Source: Pseudomonas fluorescens | GTDB lineage: Bacteria > Pseudomonadota > Gammaproteobacteria > Pseudomonadales > Pseudomonadaceae | Direction of reading: 5' to 3' | Length of the DNA stretch: 64,000 nt | Assembly (NCBI RefSeq): GCF_000802965.1 | Contig: NZ_JSAK01000018.1 | Span: forward strand, 1-64,000 | In this document: positions 1 through 8,447 of the stretch, one piece after another | Numbering within the stretch: position 1 is the stretch's first letter | How the letters are laid out: the number at the start of each line of letters is the position of its first letter | Position numbers and translations under genes: made by a program | The notes under the pieces: generated by a model | Databases searched by the model: none | What the model saw: only the letters and a program-made list of their open reading frames with translations | Told to the model about the DNA's origin: nothing

Positions 1-44
1 TGGCGGCCTGACAGCCGACCAACTTTTGGCGGATGTAAAAATCC

Positions 45-149
45 CCTGTAGGAGCTGCCGCAGGCTGCGATCTTTTGATCTTGATCTTTAAAAATCAACG
101 TCAAAAGATCGTCCGAACGCGGCCCGAGCCTGCGGCAGCTCCTACAGGT
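45..149. repeat. REPIN (REP pair, GTAGGAGCTGCCG family)
   Basis: Two inverted copies of the GTAGGAGCTGCCGCAGGCTG type palindrome flank a short spacer, just beyond the 3' end of the LysR gene. The same family recurs at 1283, 25313, 34050, 58318 and 60303. Confidence 0.85.
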
Positions 150-167
150 TGGGTACCACCAGACGGC

Positions 168-1136
168 TCAGTTCGCCACCCGCGCGCCCGCCAGGCTGCC
201 GCTCAGTTCATAAGCCGCCAGTTCCGCCTGATGCGCCGCCAGAATCTCCGGCAACGATCCGCGCAGGTACTCGACCCAGGTCTTGATCTTCGCATCCAGG
301 TACTGCCGTGACGGGTAGATCGCGTACAGGTTCAGTTCCTGCGAGCGATATTTGGGCATCACTCGCACCAGCGTGCCGTTGCGCAATCCTTCAATCGCCG
401 CATACACCGGCAGCACACCAACGCCCATGCCGCTGGTGATCGCGGTTTTCATCGCGTCGGCGGAATTCACCAGGAATGGCGAGCTGTTGATGGTGACCAT
501 TTCCTGCCCATCAGGGCCGTCGAACGCCCATTTTTCCAGGGGGATGACCGGGCTCACCAGACGCAGACAGGCGTGGTTGAGCAGGTCGCTGGGTTTCTGT
601 GCGCAGCCGTTGGCTTTGACGTAGGCCGGGGAGGCGCAAACGATGCTGTAGGTGATGCCCAGGCGCTGGGAGACGAAGCCCGAGTCCGGCAGTTCGCTGG
701 CGAGCACGATGGACACGTCATAGCCCTCGTCCAGCAGGTCCGGCACGCGGTTGGCCAGGGTCAGGTCGAAGGTTACGTCCGGGTGGGTTTTGCGATAGCG
801 GGCGATGGCGTCGATCACGAAGTGCTGGCCGATGCCGGTCATGGTGTGCACTTTCAGTTGTCCGGCCGGGCGCGCATGGGCGTCACTGGCCTCGGCTTCG
901 GCTTCTTCAACGTAGGCCAGGATTTGTTCGCAGCGCAGCAGGTAGCGCTTGCCGGCTTCGGTCAGGGCGATGCGTCGGGTCGTTCGGTTGAGCAGACGGG
1001 TTTGCAGGTGGGCTTCCAGGTTGGAGACCGCGCGCGAGACGTTGGCCGTGGTGGTGTCCAGTTGCACGGCGGCGGCGGTGAAGCTGCCGGCCTCGGCCAC
1101 GTAACTGAAGGCGCGCATGTTTTGCAATGTGTCCAT
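168..1136 (-). CDS. LysR-family transcriptional regulator
   Basis: This 322-residue protein has the usual LysR layout: an N-terminal winged helix-turn-helix (about residues 1-60, with the typical AAVQLDTTTANVSRAVSNLE helix pair) followed by a periplasmic-binding-protein-like effector domain (about 90-295). Its length is slightly above the family's usual 300. It is divergent from an outer-membrane lipoprotein/FUSC/DUF1656/HlyD efflux operon. Regulators in that position, such as AaeR of Escherichia coli, normally control the pump, so local control is inferred. The inducer cannot be read from the sequence; aromatic acids are a guess by analogy. The ATG chosen is the only one in register with the conserved N-terminus. 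Confidence 0.9.
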   Translation of the reverse strand: MDTLQNMRAFSYVAEAGSFTAAAVQLDTTTANVSRAVSNLEAHLQTRLLNRTTRRIALTEAGKRYLLRCEQILAYVEEAEAEASDAHARPAGQLKVHTMTGIGQHFVIDAIARYRKTHPDVTFDLTLANRVPDLLDEGYDVSIVLASELPDSGFVSQRLGITYSIVCASPAYVKANGCAQKPSDLLNHACLRLVSPVIPLEKWAFDGPDGQEMVTINSSPFLVNSADAMKTAITSGMGVGVLPVYAAIEGLRNGTLVRVMPKYRSQELNLYAIYPSRQYLDAKIKTWVEYLRGSLPEILAAHQAELAAYELSGSLAGARVAN

Positions 1137-1175
1137 GGGGTGCTCTCGGGTTCGATGGCAAATTGTGACACGAAG

Positions 1176-1190
1176 TTTCAGGGACTGAGA
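1176..1190. promoter_or_regulatory. Candidate LysR-type operator
   Basis: The LysR/efflux-operon gap contains the palindrome TCAG-GGA-CTGA, whose outer bases fit the T-N11-A rule (T1178, A1190). A second palindrome, GATTC-ACAA-GAATC, lies at 1227-1240. Both are in the right place for autoregulation and pump control, but short palindromes occur by chance. Confidence 0.3.
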
Positions 1191-1282
1191 CCCCGACCAA
1201 GGGATTATCGCGCTAACGGTAACAAAGATTCACAAGAATCCCAGCTTATCGCCATCAATGCTCATCCATAGAATTGCGATCA

Positions 1283-1375
1283 CCCCTGTAGGAGCTGCCG
1301 AAGGCTGCGATCTTTTGATTTTGGTTTTTAAGAGCAAGATCAAAAGATCGCAGCCTGCGGCAGCTCCTACAGGGG
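1283..1375. repeat. REPIN (GTAGGAGCTGCCG family)
   Basis: A near-perfect inverted pair of about 35-base arms lies just upstream of the efflux lipoprotein gene. The open frame of that gene runs back through it, but the true start lies downstream of the repeat. Confidence 0.9.
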
Positions 1376-1404
1376 CCATCTCCCCACCTCAGGAATTTTC
1401 AGCA

Positions 1405-2904
1405 GTGCCGCGTCGCATCAACAGAGCGCTTCAGCCGCTCAGTATCTTGGCTTTAACCCTGGCAATCAGCGGCTGCATCGGAACCGGAGGTATTGCCCCA
1501 CAAGGCAAGGCGCTGGAGGCCAATTCACTGACCACCGATGAAGCGATTCAAAGCGCTGCTCAAGATGCCCACTGGCCCGCTAGCCAATGGTGGCAGGCCT
1601 ATGGCGACCCACAACTGAATCGCTGGATCGACCTCGCCGTGCAAGGCAGCCCGACCATGGCCATGGCGGCGGCCCGGGTGCGTCAGGCCAAATCCATGGC
1701 GGGCGTTGCCGAGGCAGCCGAGTCGTTGCAGATCAATGGCGAGTCCACCCTCAAGCGTCACAACTGGCCCACCGATCAGTTCTACGGCCCCGGTGATCTG
1801 GCCAACAGCACCACCTGGGACAACAACGCGGCGCTGGGTTTCAGCTATGCCCTCGACCTCTGGGGCCGTGAAAGTAATGCCACCGAGCGCGCCGTGGACA
1901 TGGCCCACATGACCGTCGCCGAAGCGCGCCAGGCCCAGCTCGAATTGCAGAACAACATTGTGCGCGTCTACATCGAACTGTCGCTGCATTACGCGAATCG
2001 GGACATCGTCGAGGCGACCCTGCAGCAGCAACAGCAAATCCTCGAACTGGCACAGAAGCGCCTGAACGGCGGCATCGGCACCCATTTCGAAGTCAGTCAG
2101 GCCGAAACGCCGCTGCCGGAAACCCATCGCCAGATCGACGCACTGGACGAAGAAATCGCCCTGAGCCGCAATCAACTGGCCGCACTCGCAGGCAAAGGCC
2201 CGGGCGAGGGCGCGCAGTTGCAGCGGCCAACGCTGTCACTGGGTGCGCCGCTGAAACTGCCGTCTTCGCTGCCGGCGCAATTGCTCGGCCAACGCCCGGA
2301 CGTGGTCGCCAGCCGCTGGCAAGTGGCGGCGCAAGCGCGTGGCATCGATGTGGCCCACGCCGGTTTCTACCCCAACGTCGATCTGGTCGGCAGCCTCGGC
2401 TACATGGCCACCGGCGGCGGGGCGCTGGAGTTCTTGACCGGCAAGAAGCTCAACTACAGCGTCGGCCCGGCGATTTCCCTGCCGATCTTCGATGGTGGGC
2501 GGTTGCGTTCGGAGTTGGGTGAAGCCTCGGCCGGTTATGACATGGCCGTGGCCAAGTACAACCAGACCCTGGTCAACGCGCTGAAAAACATCTCCGACCA
2601 GTTGATCCGCCGCGAGTCCATGGACAAGCAGCAAACCTTCGCCGCCGAGTCGGTGGCGACTGCGCAGAAGACTTACGACATCGCGATGATTGCGTATCAA
2701 CGCGGGCTTACCGATTACCTCAATGTGCTCAACGCGCAGACCTTGTTGTTCAAGCAGCAGCAAGTGCAGCAGCAAGTGCAGGCGGCGCGTTTGAGTGCGC
2801 ATGCCGAGTTGGTGACTGCGTTGGGCGGCGGTCTGGGGGCGGGCAATGATGTGCCGAAAGACAGCCAGACCCAGGCACCGAAAACCCCGAGCCTTTTGAA
2901 ATGA
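1405..2904 (+). CDS. Outer-membrane efflux lipoprotein (NodT/OprM type)
   Basis: This is a TolC-like outer-membrane channel of the lipid-anchored OprM/NodT type, 499 residues from a GTG start. I chose GTG 1405 because AGGA lies ten bases upstream and translation then opens with a lipoprotein signal (basic n-region MPRRINR, hydrophobic core, lipobox AISGC). The longer frame from 1258 would translate a REPIN. The two outer-membrane-efflux repeats occupy about residues 60-260 and 270-470; the motif QRPDVVASRWQ is typical of the second. It is the first gene of the operon with the FUSC, DUF1656 and HlyD genes, so it probably serves as their exit duct. Confidence 0.88.
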   Translation: MPRRINRALQPLSILALTLAISGCIGTGGIAPQGKALEANSLTTDEAIQSAAQDAHWPASQWWQAYGDPQLNRWIDLAVQGSPTMAMAAARVRQAKSMAGVAEAAESLQINGESTLKRHNWPTDQFYGPGDLANSTTWDNNAALGFSYALDLWGRESNATERAVDMAHMTVAEARQAQLELQNNIVRVYIELSLHYANRDIVEATLQQQQQILELAQKRLNGGIGTHFEVSQAETPLPETHRQIDALDEEIALSRNQLAALAGKGPGEGAQLQRPTLSLGAPLKLPSSLPAQLLGQRPDVVASRWQVAAQARGIDVAHAGFYPNVDLVGSLGYMATGGGALEFLTGKKLNYSVGPAISLPIFDGGRLRSELGEASAGYDMAVAKYNQTLVNALKNISDQLIRRESMDKQQTFAAESVATAQKTYDIAMIAYQRGLTDYLNVLNAQTLLFKQQQVQQQVQAARLSAHAELVTALGGGLGAGNDVPKDSQTQAPKTPSLLK

Positions 2905-2925
2905 CCATTCAGGCAAGGTTTCACT

Positions 2926-3040
2926 TGTGGCGAGGGAGCTTGCTCCCGCTTGAGTGCGCAGCACTCACAAAATCTTCATGGGCGACCAGAGTTCCGGGGG
3001 CCGCTTCGCAGCCCAGCGCGAGCAAGCTCGCTCGCCACAG
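2926..3040. repeat. REPIN (GTGGCGAGGGAGCTTGCTCCCGC family)
   Basis: An inverted pair of the GTGGCGAGGGAGCTTGCTCC element lies between the lipoprotein and FUSC genes, inside the efflux operon. Related copies are at 28480 and 56770. Confidence 0.88.
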
Positions 3041-3082
3041 GGTTGCGGTTGTTTCCAGATTTTCCTCACTGAGCAGGATTTA

Positions 3083-5275
3083 ATGACTCCCTTGCCCGCA
3101 CCTTTGCGCTGGCTGTACTCCCTTGAATGGCGCCGGGGTTTCTTCGACTGGGCACGCAGCGACGGCGTGACCTGGGTGTACATTTTCAAGGTGTTGATCG
3201 CGGCGTTCCTGACGCTTTGGCTGGCCATGCGCCTGGAATTGCCACAACCGCGCACGGCGATGATCACCGTGTTCATCGTCATGCAGCCACAAAGCGGGCA
3301 GGTGTTCGCCAAGAGTTTTTATCGCTTCCTCGGCACCTTGACCGGGTCGGCGGTGATGGTGGCGCTGATTGCCTTGTTCGCGCAGAACACCGAACTGTTC
3401 CTCGGCTCGCTGGCGATCTGGGTGGGCATCTGCTCGGCCGGCGCAGCGCGTTGCCGCAATTTTCGCGCATACGGTTTCGTGCTTGCCGGTTACACCGCAG
3501 CGATGGTCGGCTTGCCGGCGCTGGCGCATCCGGAAGGCGCGTTCATGGCCGCGGTCTGGCGGGTGCTGGAAATCTCCCTGGGGATTCTCTGCTCGACCCT
3601 GGTCAGCGCCGCGATCCTCCCGCAAACCGCCAGCGCCGCCATGCGCAACGCCTTGTACCAGCGCTTCGGCGTGTTCGCGTTGTTCGTCACCGACGGCTTG
3701 CGCGGCCGCAGTCGGCGCGAGGCGTTCGAGGCCAGCAACGTGCGCTTCATTGCCGAGGCGGTGGGCCTGGAAGGGCTGCGCAGCGTGACCGTGTTCGAAG
3801 ACCCGCACATGCGCCGGCGTAATGGTCGTCTCAGCCGCTTGAACAGTGAGTTCATGGGCATCACTACACGCTTCAACGCCTTGCATCAGTTGCTGGAGCG
3901 CCTGCGCGACAGCGGCACTGACCCTGCAGTGGCAGCGATCAAACCGGGGTTGCAAGACCTCGCCGAATTGCTCGACGGCTTCAGCGGTCGTGCGCTGACC
4001 AGCGCCGATGCGGCGCGTCTGGTCACGGCGTTGACGGCTTACAAGGAAGGCTTGCCGGCGCGGGTGCGCAGCCTGCGGGCGATCTTCCAGGAGACCGACC
4101 CGAGCGACGCCGAGCAACTGGATTTCCACACCGCGTACGAACTGCTCTATCGCTTCGTCGACGACCTGCACAGTTATGCACAGACCCACGCGTCCCTCGC
4201 CGATCACAGCCATGAACGGGAGCGCTGGGACGAACCGTTCACCCCGCAAACCAACTGGCTGGCGTCGGCGGCTTCGGGGATTCGTGCGGCATTCATTCTG
4301 GTGGTTTTGGGTAGCTATTGGGTGGCCACGGCGTGGCCGAGCGGGGCGACCATGACCCTGATCGCCGCTGCCACGGTTGGCCTGTCCGCCGCGACACCCA
4401 ACCCGAAACGCATGGCGTTCCAGATGGCCTGCGGCACCTTCCTCGGGGCGCTGATCGGCTTCGTCGAGATGTTTTTCATCTTCCCGTGGATCGATGGTTT
4501 TCCGTTGCTGTGCGTGATGCTCGCGCCGGTGATCGTGCTCGGCTCGTTCCTGACCTCGCGACCGCAATACGCCGGGGTCGGTCTGGGGCTGCTGATCTTT
4601 TTCAGTACCGGTTCGGTGCCGGACAACCTCACGGTCTACAACCCGTACACCTTCATCAACGACTACATCGCCATGGTGCTGGGCATGCTGGTGTGCGCGG
4701 CGGCGGGGGCGATCATTTTGCCCCCCAACAGTCGCTGGTTGTGGCGTCGGCTGGAGCAGGATCTGCGTGGTCAGGTGGTGTACGCCATCAGCGGCAAACT
4801 CAAGGGCCTGGCGTCGAGTTTCGAAAGTCGAACCCGTGACCTTGTGCATCAGGCCTACGGCTTCGCAGCGGGACAGCCGCAAGTGCAGCGGGATCTGTTG
4901 CGCTGGATGTTCGTGGTGCTGGAAGTCGGTCACGCGATCATCGAGTTACGCAAGGAACAGGCGATCCTGCCGGTGCATCCGGCGTATGCCGAATCCCAGC
5001 CGTGGCGCCAATCTATTCGTGTGATGGGCCGTGCGCTGGTGCGGCTGTTCCTGCAACCGGGGCAAAGCAATCTGGAGCGCGCATTGATCGCCGTCGACCA
5101 CGCGATCAGCCGCGTGCAAGCCACCGACGAACCCTTCGCCCCGCACTTCGACACCTCGGCGCTGCGCCGGGTGAAGAGCTACCTGCACTTCATCCGCACT
5201 TCGCTGCTGGACCCGCAATCGCCGCTCGCCGCCTACACCATTGCCAAGCCCCAAGGACTTGAAGATGCCTCGTGA
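3083..5275 (+). CDS. FUSC-family inner-membrane efflux protein (AaeB-like)
   Basis: This 730-residue protein belongs to the fusaric-acid-resistance (FUSC) family, which includes AaeB, the inner-membrane part of aromatic-carboxylate export pumps. It shows the duplicated layout: a hydrophobic N-terminal block (about residues 30-190), a soluble middle part, then a second membrane block (about 385-560) and a soluble tail. ATG 3083 was chosen over the upstream frame because that frame crosses a REPIN; an AGGA-like site precedes the chosen start. The gene overlaps the DUF1656 gene by 11 bases, so the two are translationally linked. The exported substrate is unknown. Confidence 0.9.
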   Translation: MTPLPAPLRWLYSLEWRRGFFDWARSDGVTWVYIFKVLIAAFLTLWLAMRLELPQPRTAMITVFIVMQPQSGQVFAKSFYRFLGTLTGSAVMVALIALFAQNTELFLGSLAIWVGICSAGAARCRNFRAYGFVLAGYTAAMVGLPALAHPEGAFMAAVWRVLEISLGILCSTLVSAAILPQTASAAMRNALYQRFGVFALFVTDGLRGRSRREAFEASNVRFIAEAVGLEGLRSVTVFEDPHMRRRNGRLSRLNSEFMGITTRFNALHQLLERLRDSGTDPAVAAIKPGLQDLAELLDGFSGRALTSADAARLVTALTAYKEGLPARVRSLRAIFQETDPSDAEQLDFHTAYELLYRFVDDLHSYAQTHASLADHSHERERWDEPFTPQTNWLASAASGIRAAFILVVLGSYWVATAWPSGATMTLIAAATVGLSAATPNPKRMAFQMACGTFLGALIGFVEMFFIFPWIDGFPLLCVMLAPVIVLGSFLTSRPQYAGVGLGLLIFFSTGSVPDNLTVYNPYTFINDYIAMVLGMLVCAAAGAIILPPNSRWLWRRLEQDLRGQVVYAISGKLKGLASSFESRTRDLVHQAYGFAAGQPQVQRDLLRWMFVVLEVGHAIIELRKEQAILPVHPAYAESQPWRQSIRVMGRALVRLFLQPGQSNLERALIAVDHAISRVQATDEPFAPHFDTSALRRVKSYLHFIRTSLLDPQSPLAAYTIAKPQGLEDAS

Positions 5276-5465
5276 AATCGCCTTCCACGGCGTGTACATG
5301 CCGACCATGACCCTGATGTTTTTCATTGCGGCGGCGTTGGCCTGGGCGCTGGATCGCTTCCTGTCAGGGTTCGACCTGTACCGCTTCTTCTGGCACCCGG
5401 CGCTGCTGCGCCTGAGTCTGTTTACCTGTCTGTTCGGCGCATTGGCGCTGACTGTTTACCGTTGA
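5265..5465 (+). CDS. DUF1656 small membrane protein (AaeX-like)
   Basis: A 66-residue protein with two predicted membrane helices (about residues 10-30 and 42-64), typical of DUF1656/AaeX proteins that sit between FUSC and HlyD genes. The start is the ATG at 5265, eight residues inside the longest frame, because CAAGGA is correctly spaced before it. It overlaps the end of the FUSC gene and is followed ten bases later by the adaptor gene. Its biochemical role is not established; context links it to the pump. Confidence 0.88.
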   Translation: MPREIAFHGVYMPTMTLMFFIAAALAWALDRFLSGFDLYRFFWHPALLRLSLFTCLFGALALTVYR

Positions 5466-5475
5466 GAACGACCTG

Positions 5476-6339
5476 ATGAAAAAGCTGTTCAGCCTGCTCG
5501 CGACCCTGTTGGTTTTGGCCCTGGCGATATGGATCGGTCGCACACTCTGGGTGCACTACATGGAGACCCCGTGGACACGCGATGGCCGGGTGCGCGCCGA
5601 CATCATCAACGTCGCCGCCGACGTCACCGGCGAAGTGGTGGACGTGCCGGTGCGTGACAACCAATTGGTGAAAAAGGGCGACCTGCTGATGCGCATCGAC
5701 CCCGAGCACTACCGCCTCGCGGTCAAGCAGGCGCAGTCGCTGGTGGCCTCGCGCAAGGCGACGTGGGAGATGCGCAAGGTCAACGCCCATCGCCGCGCCG
5801 ACATGGACAACCTGGTGATCTCCCGGGAAAACCGCGACGACGCGAGCAACCTCGCCGACTCGGCCCTCGCCGATTACCAGCATGCGCAAGCGCAACTGGA
5901 GGCCGCCGAACTCAACCTCAAACGCACCGAAGTCCGGGCCGCCGTGGACGGTTACGTCACCAACCTGAATGTGCATCGCGGCGACTACGCGCGCATCGGT
6001 GAAGCGAAAATGGCCGTGGTCGACATGAACTCGTTCTGGGTCTACGGCTTCTTCGAAGAAACCAAACTGCCCCACGTGCGCGTAGGTGATAAGGCCGACA
6101 TGCAACTGATGAGCGGCGAAGTGCTCAAGGGGCACGTGGAAAGTATTTCTCGCGGCATCTACGACCGCGATAACCCGGAAAGCCGTGAACTGATCGCGGA
6201 TGTGAACCCGACGTTCAACTGGGTGCGTCTGGCGCAGCGGGTGCCGGTGCGGATACACATTGATGAAGTGCCGGAAGGGGTGCTGTTGGCGGCGGGGATT
6301 ACTTGTACGGTGGTGGTCAATCAGAGCCGTATGGAATAA
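5476..6339 (+). CDS. HlyD/AaeA-type periplasmic adaptor protein
   Basis: A 287-residue membrane-fusion protein that bridges the FUSC pump and the outer-membrane channel. It has one N-terminal membrane anchor (about residues 5-25), a biotinyl-lipoyl-like domain (from about 45, VAADVTGEVVDVPVRDNQLV), a short alpha-hairpin (about 80-145), the second lipoyl half (about 150-185) and a beta-barrel region. This compact form matches AaeA/EmrA-like adaptors. It is the last gene of the operon; a hairpin follows at 6368. Confidence 0.9.
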   Translation: MKKLFSLLATLLVLALAIWIGRTLWVHYMETPWTRDGRVRADIINVAADVTGEVVDVPVRDNQLVKKGDLLMRIDPEHYRLAVKQAQSLVASRKATWEMRKVNAHRRADMDNLVISRENRDDASNLADSALADYQHAQAQLEAAELNLKRTEVRAAVDGYVTNLNVHRGDYARIGEAKMAVVDMNSFWVYGFFEETKLPHVRVGDKADMQLMSGEVLKGHVESISRGIYDRDNPESRELIADVNPTFNWVRLAQRVPVRIHIDEVPEGVLLAAGITCTVVVNQSRME

Positions 6340-6367
6340 TTTCTACGTTTGTTGTTTAAGATAGTGT

Positions 6368-6405
6368 GCTTCTACGGCTGGGTTAAAAAATGTAGTCGTA
6401 GAAGC
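6368..6405 (+). terminator. Hairpin after the efflux operon, possible terminator
   Basis: GCTTCTACG (6368-6376) is perfectly complementary to CGTAGAAGC (6397-6405) across a 20-base loop. There is no clear T-run after it, so intrinsic termination is uncertain. Confidence 0.35.
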
Positions 6406-6540
6406 GGAAAATACACCTGTGCTCAATAAATGGTTTGTGTACTTAACTGCTGGTTTGTTGGTGTTGCGGTTTGTTTAAGATGCTAAGAGACTTTTCGATT
6501 TTTTCTGAGGTGGTGAATTCACGATTTTCTAATATGTTCA

Positions 6541-7479
6541 TTATTGTTTTATTGTTTTATTGTTTAGGATGTCTTCTTTTTTTTGTGTTTTTTGCGCGTG
6601 TCTTGCGATAACAATAAAGCTGAATATATCGCTTTTTGATTTGAGTTTTGATTTTTTTGCGACTTCATTCACTGTTTTTTTGATGTACTCGTAGCGTTCT
6701 TCGTAAGTGGCATCCTTGAAGGTCTCAGGGTAGTCTAAATGGATGCCCGCTGAGAGAAAGGCAATGTTTTCTTTTAATGCTTCGTCTTTTAGTGTTTGCT
6801 TTGATGTGACGGATTTACTTAATTTTTCGAGATGTTTTTTTCCTTCAATAATCTGATCATTTGTCATGTTTTTGAAGGCTCTTTCAATGGGGTCGTCAGC
6901 CTGTTGGCCAATGATTTTAGACCAGGCGTAACTTAGGGTGAGTTCGCCTTGTTTGAAGTGATAGATTTTCAACAATTGTTGTGCTTCGGGATACCCATGC
7001 ATCGCTGAGCGCTTCAGCCAGTAAAGGGCAAACCCCTTGTCTGGGTTTAGACCGTTCACTCCATATTTGTAGTTTTCATACATTCTGTATTCTGCACACC
7101 AATCATTTTTTGATGCGGCATATCTAGTGTAATTGAGAGCTTCGGTATTTCGTTTGATTTCATCCGGCTCATCATCATGTTGAGCGATTATTGCAAGATA
7201 GCAGAATGCTCTGTCGTAATTGGGTGCTGCCATGGTAAAGCAGCTTTTTGCCTCGGGGTAATTGTCTTGTGAGAATAATTCGTATCCTATTCCGAATAAA
7301 ATGTCGCTGTCTAAATTGGGGTTGCAATAGTTGTTAGGTTTAGGTGTTGGACGTAGTTTTTTCAGGTCAAGTTCTAATGTGGGTTTGCTTGGGTTGGTAT
7401 CGTCGGCGAGGGTAATGTTTAAGGTGAGGGTGGAGAGTAAAAATATTATTGAGAGTGAGTGTGGGTGGCGGACTTTCAA
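6541..7479 (-). CDS. Exported Sel1-repeat protein of unknown function
   Basis: This 312-residue protein begins, from a TTG codon with only a weak GAG ribosome site, with a good signal peptide (MKVRHPHSLSII... cut near LADD). The middle contains Sel1/TPR-like repeats, clearest at about residues 130-185 (YTRYAASKNDWCAEYRMYE, FALYWLKRSAMHGYPEAQQL). The C-terminal 120 residues are charged and helical with no motif I recognise. Several cysteines suggest a periplasmic disulfide-bonded protein. The gene and its flanks are far richer in A and T than everything around them, which suggests transfer. No partner gene adjoins it. Sel1 proteins usually act as protein-binding scaffolds; its partner is unknown. 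Confidence 0.75.
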   Translation of the reverse strand: MKVRHPHSLSIIFLLSTLTLNITLADDTNPSKPTLELDLKKLRPTPKPNNYCNPNLDSDILFGIGYELFSQDNYPEAKSCFTMAAPNYDRAFCYLAIIAQHDDEPDEIKRNTEALNYTRYAASKNDWCAEYRMYENYKYGVNGLNPDKGFALYWLKRSAMHGYPEAQQLLKIYHFKQGELTLSYAWSKIIGQQADDPIERAFKNMTNDQIIEGKKHLEKLSKSVTSKQTLKDEALKENIAFLSAGIHLDYPETFKDATYEERYEYIKKTVNEVAKKSKLKSKSDIFSFIVIARHAQKTQKKEDILNNKTIKQ

Positions 7480-7938
7480 AGTGGTATCTCAGTAGGTTAT
7501 GTCCAAATAATTCTAGGTTGATGCGTTATATCTGGTATAAGGCATTTAACCAAGGTGGTGGATTTTAGTTGGGGAGTAGGGTTTGGCAACGCTATAACTG
7601 CGAATAGGATAATTCGCTACGTCGTTGTCGAATTTTCTTACAGTGTTTGAAGGGTTTTGTTACTGTATTTTTCAAAGCTGGATTTTAGCGGCGGGGATTC
7701 TGTTTTTTCTTGCGTAGATATTCTATTTGTTGCAGATGTATCCGCATTTGGTACATAACCGGAAGACCGGGTGGCCTTCTTAACGAGCAGCCCGCTCTCA
7801 CATTTCCAACTGTGGGAGCGGGCTCGCGAAAAACTGGAGAGCGCCCCGGGCTTGTCTGAATGCCCGCGTTATCGTTGATGTCCATCGCCGGAACGCCGCC
7901 CGGAGTAGGCTCGCTCTTACAGTTGAGCGGCGTTGTTG
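7480..7938. other. Intergenic region, AT-rich then REP-containing
   Basis: The first 200 bases share the low GC of the Sel1 gene and presumably hold its promoter. The rest holds a REP pair at 7784 and degenerate REP-like pieces near 7895-7925. A 94-codon frame here (7685-7969) is made mostly of repeat sequence and is not supported as a gene. Confidence 0.6.
7784..7828. repeat. Short REP pair (GTGGGAGCGGGCTCGCG type)
   Basis: CGAGCAGCCCGCTCTCACA and TGTGGGAGCGGGCTCG lie inverted with only a short spacer, giving a single tight hairpin. Confidence 0.7.
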
Positions 7939-8328
7939 TCAGCAAAAGGTCTCCTGTAAATACCGCCACAGGATCTTTCCATCCACTTTCTCGAACACCA
8001 CGCTCGAGCGCCGATCCGAATGCAGTCCGGTGGCGTCGGTCTGCTGCTCGCGATAACTCACGACTGCGCCACCGTCGTACAGCGCAATGCCACGCAACTC
8101 GCTGAGCTCGATGCGAAAGCCAATCTTCTTGCCGCCCGCCAGCAGGAACAGTTCGCTCAGCGCCGCAAAATCCAGCACTCGGCCCAAGGGCGAGACCATG
8201 GAAAACTGTGGGGAGAAACGCGTCAGCAGTTGTTCGAGTTCAGCCGCGTCGCGTTCCTCGGCCAGCCATTGTTCGATGGCGACGTGGGCCTGGATCACTT
8301 CGTCGAAGTATTCGGTGTAGTCGGTCAT
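7939..8328 (-). CDS. SnoaL/DUF4440-like small protein
   Basis: A 129-residue soluble protein with the alpha+beta pattern of the nuclear-transport-factor-2/SnoaL superfamily: two N-terminal helices (about residues 5-40), then a curved sheet ending in a strand that carries VVFEKVDGKILWRYLQET. AAGGA precedes the ATG. The fold serves many small enzymes and binding proteins, so no reaction can be assigned. REP sequences separate it from the neighbouring dehydrogenase gene. Confidence 0.75.
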   Translation of the reverse strand: MTDYTEYFDEVIQAHVAIEQWLAEERDAAELEQLLTRFSPQFSMVSPLGRVLDFAALSELFLLAGGKKIGFRIELSELRGIALYDGGAVVSYREQQTDATGLHSDRRSSVVFEKVDGKILWRYLQETFC

Positions 8329-8363
8329 GTTTGATTCCTTGAGTTCTGTGGAGTCTGTTCTGG

Positions 8364-8436
8364 CGCCTTCGCGGGCAAGCTCACTCCCACAGGGGATCGC
8401 ATTTCAAATGTGGGAGCGGGCTTGCCCGCGAAGGCG
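8364..8436. repeat. REPIN (GTGGGAGCGGGCTTGCCCGCG family)
   Basis: Inverted pair of GCGGGCAAGC...CACTCCCACAG and TGTGGGAGCGGGCTTGCCCG. It lies between two minus-strand genes. Confidence 0.88.
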
Positions 8437-8447
8437 TCCACTCGGTC

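Noticed and set aside
1..44. Possible 3' tail of a gene entering from the left edge
   Set aside because: Two forward frames are open for a short distance and both run into a REP; nothing identifies a coding frame.
7685..7969. 94-codon minus-strand frame
   Set aside because: It is translated largely from REP sequence and overlaps the SnoaL-like gene; no domain is visible.
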